Below are positions 1 to 10,319 of a DNA stretch of 64,000 nucleotides, one piece after another. The stretch comes from Eustoma russellianum. Taxonomy: Eukaryota > Streptophyta > Magnoliopsida > Gentianales > Gentianaceae. Below the pieces are notes generated by a model. That model saw only the letters and a list, made by a program, of their open reading frames with translations. It ran no database searches and was not told where the DNA came from. The position numbers and the translations under genes are program-made. The DNA lies in NCBI GenBank assembly GCA_036186865.1, contig AP025056.1, positions 29,912,011 through 29,976,010 on the forward strand. The letters run 5' to 3'. Position 1 is the stretch's first letter. The number at the start of each line of letters is the position of its first letter.

Positions 1-9
1 TACTCGGTT

Positions 10-1017
10 AACGACCAATCTCTTTAGTCATTTTAACAATATTTTTATCATTCTAATGGCTTGGTGGTGGTGAGACCGACTAATCCTTTAGGTCCCTTCC
101 AAATCATGGTTTAGAAGAGAGGAGGACTTTGTGGTTCCTGCTTTATTTCACCTTATGGTCGTGGTTATTTTTATTTAAACACTAAGCCATCTTTCTAGGT
201 CCATTTACATGCATCACTTCTCTTTATGCGGCCTAGGCCGAATATTTCAGCGTGGCACTTATGGGAGATGGGTTTAGTACAAATGTGATTAAAGCCTTCA
301 ACATGCTAAAATATCTTATTCATTGTCTATCAACGTTTCAAGAAGAATAAAAGGAGACTTACCTCTTTGGTTCAAAGTTGTGGTCTTGGACCCTTTATTC
401 TTCGTTAGAGCTTGAAGATTATCTCTTTCCTAAAAGGGAAACATACGGTTTTCACGTGAAGGGAGAGGGTGAAATGGAATGAAATTTAAAAGAAGTTTGA
501 AACCTTACCTTGATGAAGGTTGAGTGATGTTTCTTAACCTCTTAGAGTTCGTTTTCTTCTTGAGCTTGGGAACCCCTCTAAGGGCATAGACTTACACTTA
601 GACTTGATATAAAGCCTCAAAGAATAGAAGATTGGATCTTACAAACTATGCACTTACCTTGATAGCATGAGGGCTAGACTTGGAAGATCTTGGATGATCT
701 TGCTCTCCCTAATGGCCAAGACTTGGGAACAAACGGCATAGGGGTTAGGGAAAGATAACTCCGCTTGTTTTAAACTGAAAAAAAGGATGTCTAGACTAAG
801 GGCTTACCTTAGAAGATGATTGAGTAGCTTTGGAACCCACTTAGTTAATTGTTCTTCTCCTTCTCCTTGGTGGCCGACGGTTGAGTGGGGTGAGGAGGGA
901 TTTTTAGGTGGTTTGATGGATGAGGGTTAGTCAGAGAGTTGGGGAGTGTTTAGGAGGATAATTGCTTTGTTAAGAGTTGCCTTGAATTCTCTTGGCTTCC
1001 AAAAAGGCGAGGGCGTC
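10..1017. repeat. Direct repeat, copy 1 (about 1 kb)
   Basis: About 1 kb that recurs in the same orientation at 3360-4383. The two copies align almost end to end, from the CTCTTTAGTCATTTTAAC motif to the AAAAAGGCGAG motif, with scattered substitutions and a roughly 40-bp length difference near 570/3930. Immediately after copy 1, the 22-bp GCCTTGAATT...GGCTTCC segment (979-1000) is duplicated at 1019-1040, so there is a small local duplication at the junction. Confidence 0.85.
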
Positions 1018-1663
1018 CGGCCTTGAATTCTCTTGGCTTCCATGTCCATAGCATCATACATAGTTCAAATCATGAAAACATAGTCCCAAAATGTTCCAAA
1101 TTGCAATTAATACAGAAACCGAATATCAAGTCCTAGGCTTCCGTGTCTCTCAGAGGTAGGGCACCTGCAGCTCGTCCTCGACATACTCTACCTCAGGTTC
1201 TTGTGGCTCTGAAAAATGATAAATAAAGAGTGAGTGATCAATCACCCAGCAAGTATGCCTCTATTCTTCCGAAACACATTAGAATGATAAACATGAAATT
1301 TTAGCAAATGCTTTAATAAGACATAATTACTTACCTGTGGAATCAATCGCTTATCGATTTCCTTAACATCTTAACTTACTGTTATCTTTTCCTGTGTGTA
1401 ATTGTCTTACTTTTCGTAGCGATCGTTTTTTCCTTCTTACAAAGGAATGATGTCATGCAGATGAGATGCAGAGTGGGACAAGACAAAGTGATTCAAGATG
1501 AAATGGAACGGAACAGAACAAAACAGAACGGAGTTAGAACAAAACAGTAACATTAAGCCATGGTCTTGACTTTCTCTGCATGAACCGATCATCTATTACA
1601 AGTGATTCCGTCAAGAGCAGAACAGAACCCTGTCTACCTTCTATCCTACTAAGGATGTTACTC

Positions 1664-1850
1664 ACGGGTCCAGAAAATACCTCGATATCAGGTCCTTAAC
1701 AGAATAATACCCAATATGAGTCCAGAACAAAACAATACCCCGACTACCAAAATAGGATGTTACGCTCAGGTCCAAAAAAGAATAATACCTTATATGGGTC
1801 CAGAACAGAACAAATACCCGGATATCGAGTCCAGAACAGAGCATATACTT
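1664..1850. repeat. Imperfect short tandem repeats in LTR family D
   Basis: Five or so degenerate units of roughly 35-40 bp built on GGTCCAGAACAGAACAATAC-like motifs. They lie about 400 bp from the hairpin at 1228-1254, the same relative place as the tandem clusters in the LTRs of elements A and B. Confidence 0.6.
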
Positions 1851-3359
1851 GAACCAAACATAAAGACAAATCGTTCAATGCAGGTTTTTAAAACTGCTTT
1901 ACCTTTTCTTTCCAAACCAAACTTTACCCTTTCTAAATGTCATGACACACTCATGATGCAGAATGCAATATGTGATAAGTTTTCCATGGTCCAAGCGTCC
2001 TCGAAATTATTCTTATAACGTTTACAATTCATTAGTTATTTATTTCGCTGGGCTGAAAATTTCAACACTGCGTTGTAACGCTTTATTTTCCATTTTGTCC
2101 CCTAAGCAGGTTCATTTTATCCAGACTTCTTATAGATTGATTTATTTAAGCCTCTTATTGTTTAATCGTGAATAATATGCGTTGTTGGACAGACCTATGG
2201 GTCCATTTTGGACGGTTTGCCCCATGGTACCAAAACAGACCATATTTTGGTTTCTATGTCTTTGTGGTACCTTAATTCGGTTCTTATGTCCCCCAATCAT
2301 TCCTAACAGCCCTAAACATATTAATGTCCTACCAAGGTCTTGCGTAAACTAATTCATTTATGCATGATGCATAATGCAGTAAGAAATGGATTTCTATGAT
2401 CCGAAACATCCTTATGGTCATTTCCATAACGATTGCGGTTCATTGCTTGTTACTATCGTGGAGCTGAGAAATTTCAGTAGGGTGTGGTAACGTTTTGTTC
2501 CCTAATTTAGCCCTTAAAGCAGTGCATCCTAACAAAGTCTTGATTAAACTGATTCATTTAGGTCTTGTATTATCTAGGTACAAATTTGTACGAGTTGTTG
2601 GGTGGACTTGTGGGACAAACTGGACTACTTTGCACAAGAATGCCGAAACAATCCCTATTTCAGTTTCTTATGCTTTTACGGCATCCAAATTCATCTTTTA
2701 CAATTACCATTTATCCTTAACAGCTCTTAACATTCTAACATTCAATTTTTAGACAACTTTTAGTCTTTTCTTTCACCATTTTACCCATGCATACATCCGG
2801 CCATGCCGCACTAATTTCATACGGTGAACTAACAAATTTAACAACTTTGTTTTAATAGTTCCAAGCTTTTCTTTGAGCCATCTATCAACTCCTAATGGTT
2901 ATACCTTCAAGCACATCTTCCTTAGCTTCAATAAACATAAACGAGTGTTAGAAATTACTCAAATAGGACATATAAAAGGAAATATACAAAACAGCCCACA
3001 TAAGGGTTCATTTTAGCTTAAGAATTTATTTGTGACTCTACCTCGCAAATATGAACTCAACTCAAAACAGCCCTTAACCTGCATTTTAAGTGAAACTTTA
3101 ACATCAACATGGCCTTTAAACCGTCCCTACGGCATGGCAATTAAAGTCATCCATCTTCTTAATTTCTTCCATTAAGGCCGAGGGGTATGGAGAGTGTTTT
3201 CACCATCTCATGCCTTTTTTACACCCTCTAACATGTGTTTGGTTCTCCAAGTATTTCATACATCTACCTAGTGACTATTTGATCATATATTCATAGGCAT
3301 AAGGTAACTTCCTATTCATGTCTAGACAATGTTAAGAACATACCGAAACAGCCCTTATA

Positions 3360-4383
3360 ACAACCGAGCTCTTTAGTCATTTTAACACTATTTTTATCAT
3401 TCTAATGGGTTGGTGGTGGTGAGACCGACCAATCCTTTAGGTCCCTTCCAAAACGTGGTTTAGAAGAGAGGAGGACCATTTGGTTCCTACTTTATTTCAC
3501 CTTATGGTGGTGGTTATTTTAATTTAAACACTAAGCATCTTTCTAGGTTCATTTACATGCATCACAACTCTTCATGCGGCCTAGGCCAAAAATTTCAGCG
3601 TGGCGCTTGTGGGGATGAGTTTTTTTACGAACGTGATTAAAGCCTTCAACATGCTAAAATCTCTTATTCATGGCCCATCAATGTTTCAAGAAGAATAAAA
3701 GGAGATTTGCCTTTTTTGCTCAAGATTGTGGTCTTGGACCCTTTATTCTTCGTTAGAGCTTGAAGATTATCTCTTCCTTACAAGGGAAACATACGGTTTT
3801 CACGAGAAGAGAGAGGGTTAAATGGAATAAAATTTAAAAGAAGTATGAAACCTTACCTTGATGAAGGTTGGTGATGTTTCATAACCTCTTAGAGTCCCTT
3901 TTCTTCTTGAGCTTGGGAACCCCTCTAAGGGGATGAAGGTGGTCACGGGTTTAGGGTGGTTAGGGCATACACTTAGACTTGATATAAAGCCTTAAAGAAT
4001 AGAAGATTGGATCTTACAAACTATGCACTTACCTTGATAACTTGATGGCTAGACTTGGAAGATCTTGGATGATCTTGCTCTCCCTAATGGCCAAGACTTG
4101 GGAACAAACGGCATAGGGGTTAGGGAAAGATAACTCCGCTTGTTTTAAACTGAAAAGAAAGGATGTCTAGACTAAGGGCTTACCTTAGAAGATGGTTGAG
4201 TAGCTTTGGAACCCACGTAGTTAATTGTTCTTGTCCTTCTCCTTGGTGGCCGACGGTTGAGTGGGGTGAGGAGGGATTTTTAGGTGGTTTGATGGATGAG
4301 GTTAGTCAGAGAGTTGAGGAGTGTTTAGGAGGATAATTGCTTTGTTAACAGTTGCCTTGAATTCTCTTGGCTTCCAAAAAGGC
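3360..4383. repeat. Direct repeat, copy 2 (about 1 kb)
   Basis: Second copy of the 10-1017 repeat. It is interrupted at its end by gypsy element A: the motif AAAAAGGCGAG...GTCCGGCCTT, continuous in copy 1, is here split, with the second half at 12847 after the inserted element. This gives an empty-site comparison for element A. Confidence 0.85.
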
Positions 4384-4388
4384 GAGAG

Positions 4389-6868
4389 TGTAGCGCCCTA
4401 CTCCCGAACCCTAACATCGGGAATGGTGCACCCGCCGTATCTCACTAAGGAGAATACAAGGCGTCGAATCAACTTTCTACATGTCCAAAAATATGTAGAA
4501 ATTTTTCTCGCGGAAACGAATTTCCATAATATTAAATTACCCGAATAAAGAAATCATCAATAAAACACTAAATCCATAATGACAATAAAGTCACTGTGCC
4601 AACCTCTAACTGCTATCAGTCTAAACAGGGTAGTGTCCGATGAGACCCCAATAAAATAACGACAGACAGCCGCAAGGTCTCCTCGTATCCTAGGTGCGAC
4701 CGTCAGTATGCCTATACTACCGTGTCAGCCTCCTCCTCAGCAAAGATATAGTCGTACGCTTCTTCGTTCTCACCTGGTGGGGGGAGTAGGGGTGAGTGAC
4801 GGAAAATCACCCAGTAGGCACCTGCCTCCAACTCGTACAAGACTAGCATACTAAAATGATATAAAACATAACACATAAAACATGATATCACATAAGCATA
4901 TGAAAGACTACGGAAAGTAATTCACTCCGGATAAAGAACGCGCAACATCATGATGCATGTCCTACTATGCATGTCACAAGCAACAAAGTCATGTCACACA
5001 AAATGCCGATATCTTTACCGTGCAATGCATGAACCCGGGTCCTACTGAGTGGCTGCAGGTCGTACACCCCACAGTCACCATACTGAGTGTGCGTGGCCGC
5101 GCCACCGCACACCATCCTGAGTGTCGTGGCCCCGCCACCGTACACCATCCTGAGCGCCCGTGACCCGTACGTCACGACCCGCCATCATGCAATGCACGTG
5201 CCATAAATGCAAAAACACAAACGCCTGAGGCCCCTGGCCCATCCTCACCATCCTCCGACACTCAATTCTAGGTTCACTTATTATCGAGTATTGATTCAGC
5301 GTTGTTCGGAGTCAACTCTATTTTCCCACTTTTCATATACATTCATCGGACTTTTTCCATATTTCTCCTTATTTTTCTCCTATTTATTTCTATTTATTTC
5401 CTAATTATCTAAATTAGATAAATTATCACAATTACTGAATTTTAATGAAAATAACCTAGTTTGATCAATTTATAATTTCTGGAATTTATGTATAATTTTC
5501 CGATTTTATTTACATTTTTCCTATAATTATTACTATTTAAAATTAATTAAATAACATTTATAGAATTTCCAGAAATTCAGAATTATATTATTTTTTTTAT
5601 TATATATATTTTTTCCGTTTAATTGGGCCAGCCAACTGGGGCCCGGTCTGTTGGCCATTCGGCTCGGCCCGCGGTCGGCTCAGTAGATTATTTTATTTTA
5701 TTGTATTATATATATATTAAGTAAATGAGTCAGACCTACGCACAATCGGCCCGCTACACAGAAATTTGATGAAAATCATTTAATTTCAGTATTTTATAAT
5801 TTCTAGAATTTATTTATGATTTTCTGATATTTACTTATATTTTTCCTATATTTAATACTATTTTTTATCAATTAAATAACATTAATAAAATAAATCCTAG
5901 AAATTCTTTTGATATCAAATTCATCCCTAACTTCAAATCTGCACGCATCGCGTAGACCGCAGCATTCCACAGTCTCAAAATGCATGCGCAATGGTTATAC
6001 TATTTTGATTATCAAATTTTTCCCTAAAATCAAAACCAAGGCAGTTTTACTATTTTGATTATCAAATTTTTCCCTAAAATCAAATCCAGTCCATGCAAAA
6101 GAGTATACGCATTCCACAGTCATCAAATACAGTAATCAAACGCATTCCACAGTAATCAAAACTCATGCTTTTCACAAATCAAGCAACATAGTATATATTT
6201 CAACAATTAAAAACAATAAACACATAATATATCACCAAAGCATGCTAGAATTTGTACCAATTGAAGGGGGAAAAGGGAACCTACCTATTTGCGGTCAAAC
6301 TACACGATTGAAATAGACCCGATGGCCTTTTCTCTTCCTCTTCTTCTTCTCTCTTTTCTTTCCCTCTTCTCCTCTTCCAGCCGTTGCCCCCTTTCTCTGC
6401 TTTTGATCTCTTTTTTTTTATTCCTTCTACTCACTTTTGATGCCCTCTTTTTTTTCCTGACATTTAACGGGTTAATAATGCTAGATTGAGGGAGGCGGTT
6501 ACAATTCTCCCCCTCAATCATGCCCACGTCCCCCTTTTTTTTTAAATTTGTTATTATCTTAAAATTTTCATTTATTATCTTTATTTAATTATTTAATTAT
6601 TTTTATTATTATTATATTTTTTTAAGAAGCTATCCTACGAAACCTTTCTTTTCTCTTTTTTTTTTCTTTTTCCTTTATCTTATATTATTTATTTTTTATA
6701 TTTTATCTTACTTTATACGTATGTGACAATTTTATATAGTTATCCAACGACTCAGACATAATCGTTACGCTACGGTTAATTTAATTTTGGAGGGTTGTTA
6801 CACTCAACAACTACTCTAGTTTTAAATTACCCCTTAACGGCTAATTCGAAAATTTCCGGGGTATAACA
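4389..6868 (-). repeat. Element A left LTR (3' LTR of the minus-strand element)
   Basis: 2,480 bp, TG...CA ends. On the plus strand it runs from the U5 end (TGTAGCGCCC) to the U3 end (GGGGTATAACA). It contains the hairpin at 4791-4815, GC-rich tandem repeats at 5078-5165 and an ACAGTAATCAAACGCATTCC-type array at about 6109-6165. Nearly identical to 10320-12841. Confidence 0.93.
5078..5165. repeat. GC-rich tandem repeat in element A left LTR
   Basis: About three imperfect units of roughly 33-36 bp, each containing CACCATCCTGAGTG followed by a GTGGCCCCGCCACC-like stem-forming core. The same array occurs at about 11011-11100 in the right LTR. It is strikingly GC-rich within an AT-rich LTR. Confidence 0.75.
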
Positions 6869-6881
6869 TCCTACCCACCTT
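6869..6881 (-). other. Polypurine tract of element A
   Basis: Read on the minus strand this is AAGGTGGGTAGGA immediately before the TG of the 3' LTR, the expected place for the plus-strand primer of reverse transcription. It fixes the minus orientation. Confidence 0.8.
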
Positions 6882-7074
6882 ACAAGAAGTTTCGTCCTCG
6901 AAACTTGACGTACGTTAATCGACGAGGTAAGGGTAGCGTTCTCGCTACTGACCTTCCTCCTTGAGTTCTTGTTCCTTACGGTCTATATCCGAACATGAGT
7001 TTCTTCATATGACGCATTCGATTTGACTTAAGCGTTGTGCATCCATTACATTACTCGAATCATAATGTACCTTC

Positions 7075-7660
7075 TTAACTGAGAAATATGGAATACGTTG
7101 TGTACTTGGTCCATCGCCAAAGTAACACCGAACGGTAAGCTAACGAACCGATCCTTTTAAGCTCCTCGTAGGGGCCAATGTAACGAGGCCTCAGCTTACC
7201 TTTCAGATCAAAACATGCAACTCCCTTCGTAGGCGATACCTTCGAGTAAACCTTTTCTCCGACAGTAAACTCCAAGGGAACGTCTCTTCGAATCTGCCCA
7301 ACTCTTACTTATGTCTTGGGCAACCTTAAATCTTTCCCGAATCAACTTTACCTTCTCCATATTTTGCTCAATCAGCCCTGTGCCGACAGTAGTACGGTCT
7401 CCAACTCCATTCCAATGGACTGTGGATCTGCACTTATGCCCGTAGAGTGCTTCAAATGGTGTCACGTCGATGGCGTTATAGTAGCTGTTATTGTAGGCAA
7501 ACTTGATCAACTTGTTCACACCATCCCAGTTTTTCTTTGATGTCAATCGCAGGCTCTCCACCTGCCTTACAATGTCTATATCGTTTTCATTGACTGCCCA
7601 TTGGTCTGGGAATGAAATGCAGTGCTCAAACGTAACTCCGTCCATTACATACATCGGCAT
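7075..7660 (-). pseudogene. Element A integrase remnant
   Basis: Minus-strand frames read as the second half of a Ty3/gypsy integrase. The segment opens in a degraded AFHPQTDGQSER-like stretch that keeps the catalytic-Glu neighbourhood as VNEND, and continues through WDGVNKLIKFAYNNSY and PFEALYGHKCRS. After a frameshift near 7270 it reaches the C-terminal GPY/F-type module (GKLRPRYIGPYEELKRIGSL). The N-terminal zinc finger and the first two catalytic Asp residues are missing, because the frame is cut off at about 7660 by the AT-rich segment. Two overlapping frames are needed to follow it, so it is a pseudogene. Family assignment is firm; finer lineage is inferred from its similarity to element C integrase. 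Confidence 0.85.
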
Positions 7661-8086
7661 ACACGAGTTTTAATATGTGTGTTTGTTTTGATTATTAAGT
7701 TGTTAAACATGTTTGGTATCGACAATAGTGTGCTGTGTATCTTTATTTTTTGACATATGTATGACTTAGGTATCATATGTAGCTCGTGAATTCACAACCG
7801 TTACATACAGTTCGTCACATGTATTATGTTTATATTGTTTTTTAGTTGAGTTTTTACGTGGTACACATGCTATGCGCGTTCATTTTAGTCTTTGTTTATT
7901 GTGATCTTTCTTTCTGTACTTGTGTCAGTCGTTTATAATATTTGTTGCATGTAATCTATTTTTTTTTCCGTATTAGCTTATCTTATTGTCGTATATATAT
8001 CGTTATATAAATTACGCCGAAGAAAGTGCATAAAATGCCTAAATTTTATTGTAATGTACATATAAAATTTATTTGGTGTTCAAATA

Positions 8087-8130
<44 letters not shown>

Positions 8131-9165
8131 TACTGTTTGTTCTCTCTTTTTTTTTATATGTCATGTTATTAAGTTGTTTACACTTTAATCTATTTCTATG
8201 ATGTCATGCCATACTATGTCGTTCCTAACTCGTATTTAGCATGCTTACTTCAATTTTGTATGTTAATGTTTCGTTTTACTTGTAATTGTATACCTATGTC
8301 ATATCCCACGTCTTGTATGAAAAGTATAGGTGTTACTGTATTCTTTGTAACAGTGTTGTTTGTTGTCGTTACATATTATGATGTTTATCATTGTTTTGTT
8401 GTATTAGTTGTGTCGTGGTGTCCTTGATACGATTTTGTGTATACTTGTGCATATTTACTTAGATTCATTTAATTACATTTTTGTTTCGTGTATCTATTGT
8501 ATGTTTTCTTATATCGACTTATTTACATTATATCATTAATGTTGTAACAAATTATGAGTAGCCATATGCTTCCTTATTATTGTAAAAGATTGAGTGTTTT
8601 TTTTTTGTAATACTCTATGGGTTTACAACCCATGAAGTGTCTTAATAGTATCACCTTATAAGTTCCTAAGATGTTTATTAAATTTTTTTTTGTGGTCATT
8701 TAGCAATTATAATTTTGACTTATCATATTATTATTATTAATTTAATTTTATTCTTATGTTCACTACTCCTATGTTATTATCGTATTCTATATATATTGTG
8801 GGCTTTTACCTATTACTTTGTATTTTTATATGGTCTCTTTGTATGCATATATATACGTGTATATATGTGTATATGTATATTGTTGATTTATGTTGCCGTA
8901 TATTTATAGTTCATTATGTTAAGTGATATCTCTCTTTTTTTCTTTTTTGCTTTTCTGTGTTTTTTTTACTATGTCATGTTTCTTATGTAGTTGTATTGGA
9001 TTTTTGTATGGTTGGTGTTCTAGTACGTGTTTGATATGTGAAAATATGTTGTTAAGGAATGTTGTATTAGTCAGTGTGTGTATATATAATTAATGCAATA
9101 TTGTGTATTACAGTCTTGTGTTTAATGTGTATATGTATATATATATATTGCTCGACAAACTTTGC
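7661..9165. other. AT-rich segment of unknown origin inside element A
   Basis: About 1.5 kb, very T-rich on the plus strand, with a TA-dinucleotide run at 8090-8128 and many TATATGTGT-like stretches. No protein similarity is recognised in any frame; the short hydrophobic frames are a by-product of the base composition. It separates the reverse transcriptase remnant from the integrase remnant, exactly where RNase H and the first part of integrase should be. It is therefore either an insertion combined with a deletion or heavily decayed internal sequence. I see no clear terminal repeats or target duplication. Confidence 0.6.
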
Positions 9166-9410
9166 TGATATCAACGGTCCCCTCGAACTTCGTCTTCCTC
9201 TGCTTTTGTCTGTTCAGGGGCACCATTATCGACGAAAATTCTTCAACAAATTCCTGTAGCAGCTGGTCGAACCAAGAAAACTCCTTACTTCATCGCCTTG
9301 GTCGGTCAGGGCTACTCAACGATAACCTTAATCTTCTTCGGATCCATTAAGGTCCCTTATTCTGAACTTACATGACTTAAGAAGGTCTCGCTTTCGCCGC
9401 GCAACTCTGA
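9166..9410 (-). pseudogene. Element A reverse transcriptase/RNase H junction remnant
   Basis: The minus-strand sequence aligns by eye with the corresponding part of element C (about 27370-27560): a KFEG...DISK-like stretch and the segment around the GGATCCATTAAGGTC motif. It represents the end of the reverse transcriptase thumb before RNase H. It is short, interrupted, and lacks the catalytic motifs. Identification rests on similarity to element C rather than on motifs within it. Confidence 0.6.
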
Positions 9411-9679
9411 TCATTTATCTTTAACTGACATTCTCTCTACTGATGATGAGTCATTGATACCTGGTCGCCGGCAGTTGACTCTTGGTATGACACTGCCAGC
9501 CTTCTTGACGTCTGCATCAGTCATCATGTGGATCTGAGTGACCCTTTCTTCCTTTTATACCGCTCCTAATTCTATTGTGATAGTTGCTTCGGACTCTGCT
9601 CAGCGTCCTCTCTCATACCACGTCCTAATCGTCGCAGTCATACTTGCATAATTTCTTCTACACTGACCCGAGTATGGTA

Positions 9680-10168
9680 TCTATGATGAGCACATGATGG
9701 CGGCGGTGGCCATGCACTCCTCCTCGGTTGTACTTTCGTCACTGGCGGTCCCCTGATTATTAGCAGCTATGACGCATATCTCCACCTCCTCTAGTGAAAG
9801 GTCCTTCCGAACTAGTGGAACCTCAGACCCGGTGGTGCCAGCAACGAAAGACGCTAGTTCAACTGCTACTTGCACTACGCAGTCTACGGTCGTCATTGCG
9901 CCAAAGTGGTGGCCATGGTGTCGGCCAATGCTTGGAGGATGACCCCCTGATCCTGATGGTCGTTACCATAACCATTGTTGCCTCCTTTGCCAGATTTTTT
10001 TTTATTATATTTTTTTTCACGATGCGACGACTTTTTCTTGGATTTCCCGCAAACCTTGACGAGAATTGGGATTGACGGGAGTAATAGGGGGATTTGAGCA
10101 TTTAGGGTGCTCATGCGAAAGTTCTGGGGTACAATGGTAATGAAATCACGAAAGCTCACCAACGGCAC
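9680..10168 (-). pseudogene. Element A gag N-terminal remnant
   Basis: Minus-strand frames in this interval contain GKGGNNGYGNDHQDQGVILQ and ALADTMATTLAQ, matching the start of element C gag at 29280-29366 (GGNKSNGQNQNQGILLQALI). This is the low-complexity Gly/Asn/Gln-rich N terminus typical of chromovirus gag proteins. It lies just downstream of the primer binding site, as expected. A basic KSKKKSSHREKKYNKKK tract precedes it in the frame. The capsid core and zinc knuckle are not found; the 9411-9680 stretch to its left is too decayed to assign. Confidence 0.6.
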
Positions 10169-10305
10169 ACACCTCCCTTAACCCGATCATAACTTAGGTC
10201 TACTTCGTTTATTAGGGGTATAATTGTCATTCCTAGGTAAAGATCATAGCTTATGTCTAAGTGATCTAGTTAATCCTGCGTTTCCGAGACGGATCTGAAG
10301 CCTCG

Positions 10306-10317
10306 GCTCTGATACCA
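10306..10317 (-). other. Primer binding site of element A (initiator tRNA-Met)
   Basis: On the minus strand the sequence reads TGGTATCAGAGC, complementary to the 3' end of plant initiator tRNA-Met. It sits two bases inside the right LTR, which makes the right LTR the 5' LTR. Confidence 0.92.
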
Positions 10318-10319
10318 CC

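Larger units (their letters stand above)
1..4388 (-). repeat. Degenerate Ty3/gypsy LTR-like sequence (family D)
   Basis: No gene is recognised here. The sequence has the same organisation as the LTRs of the better-defined gypsy elements in this window. A GTGAGTGA...TCACCCAGC hairpin lies at about 1228-1254, a cluster of imperfect short tandem repeats follows at about 1664-1850, and a long AT-rich stretch with pyrimidine-rich tracts comes after that. By analogy with elements A and B the LTR would be read on the minus strand. The right part ends where gypsy element A is inserted (4388), and the family resumes at 12847. No primer site, polypurine tract or LTR terminus can be identified, so the outer limits are unknown and the left end lies outside the window. 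Short open frames in this stretch look random. Confidence 0.5.

Noticed and set aside
5075..5165. CRISPR-like spaced repeats (also 44036-44222)
   Set aside because: The units are contiguous and imperfect, without unique spacers, and lie in LTRs of a plant genome.
8206..8909. Several hydrophobic open frames of 60-75 codons on the plus strand
   Set aside because: They follow from the extreme T richness of the 7661-9165 segment, with Phe/Leu/Tyr/Val-rich random-looking sequence and no similarity to known families.
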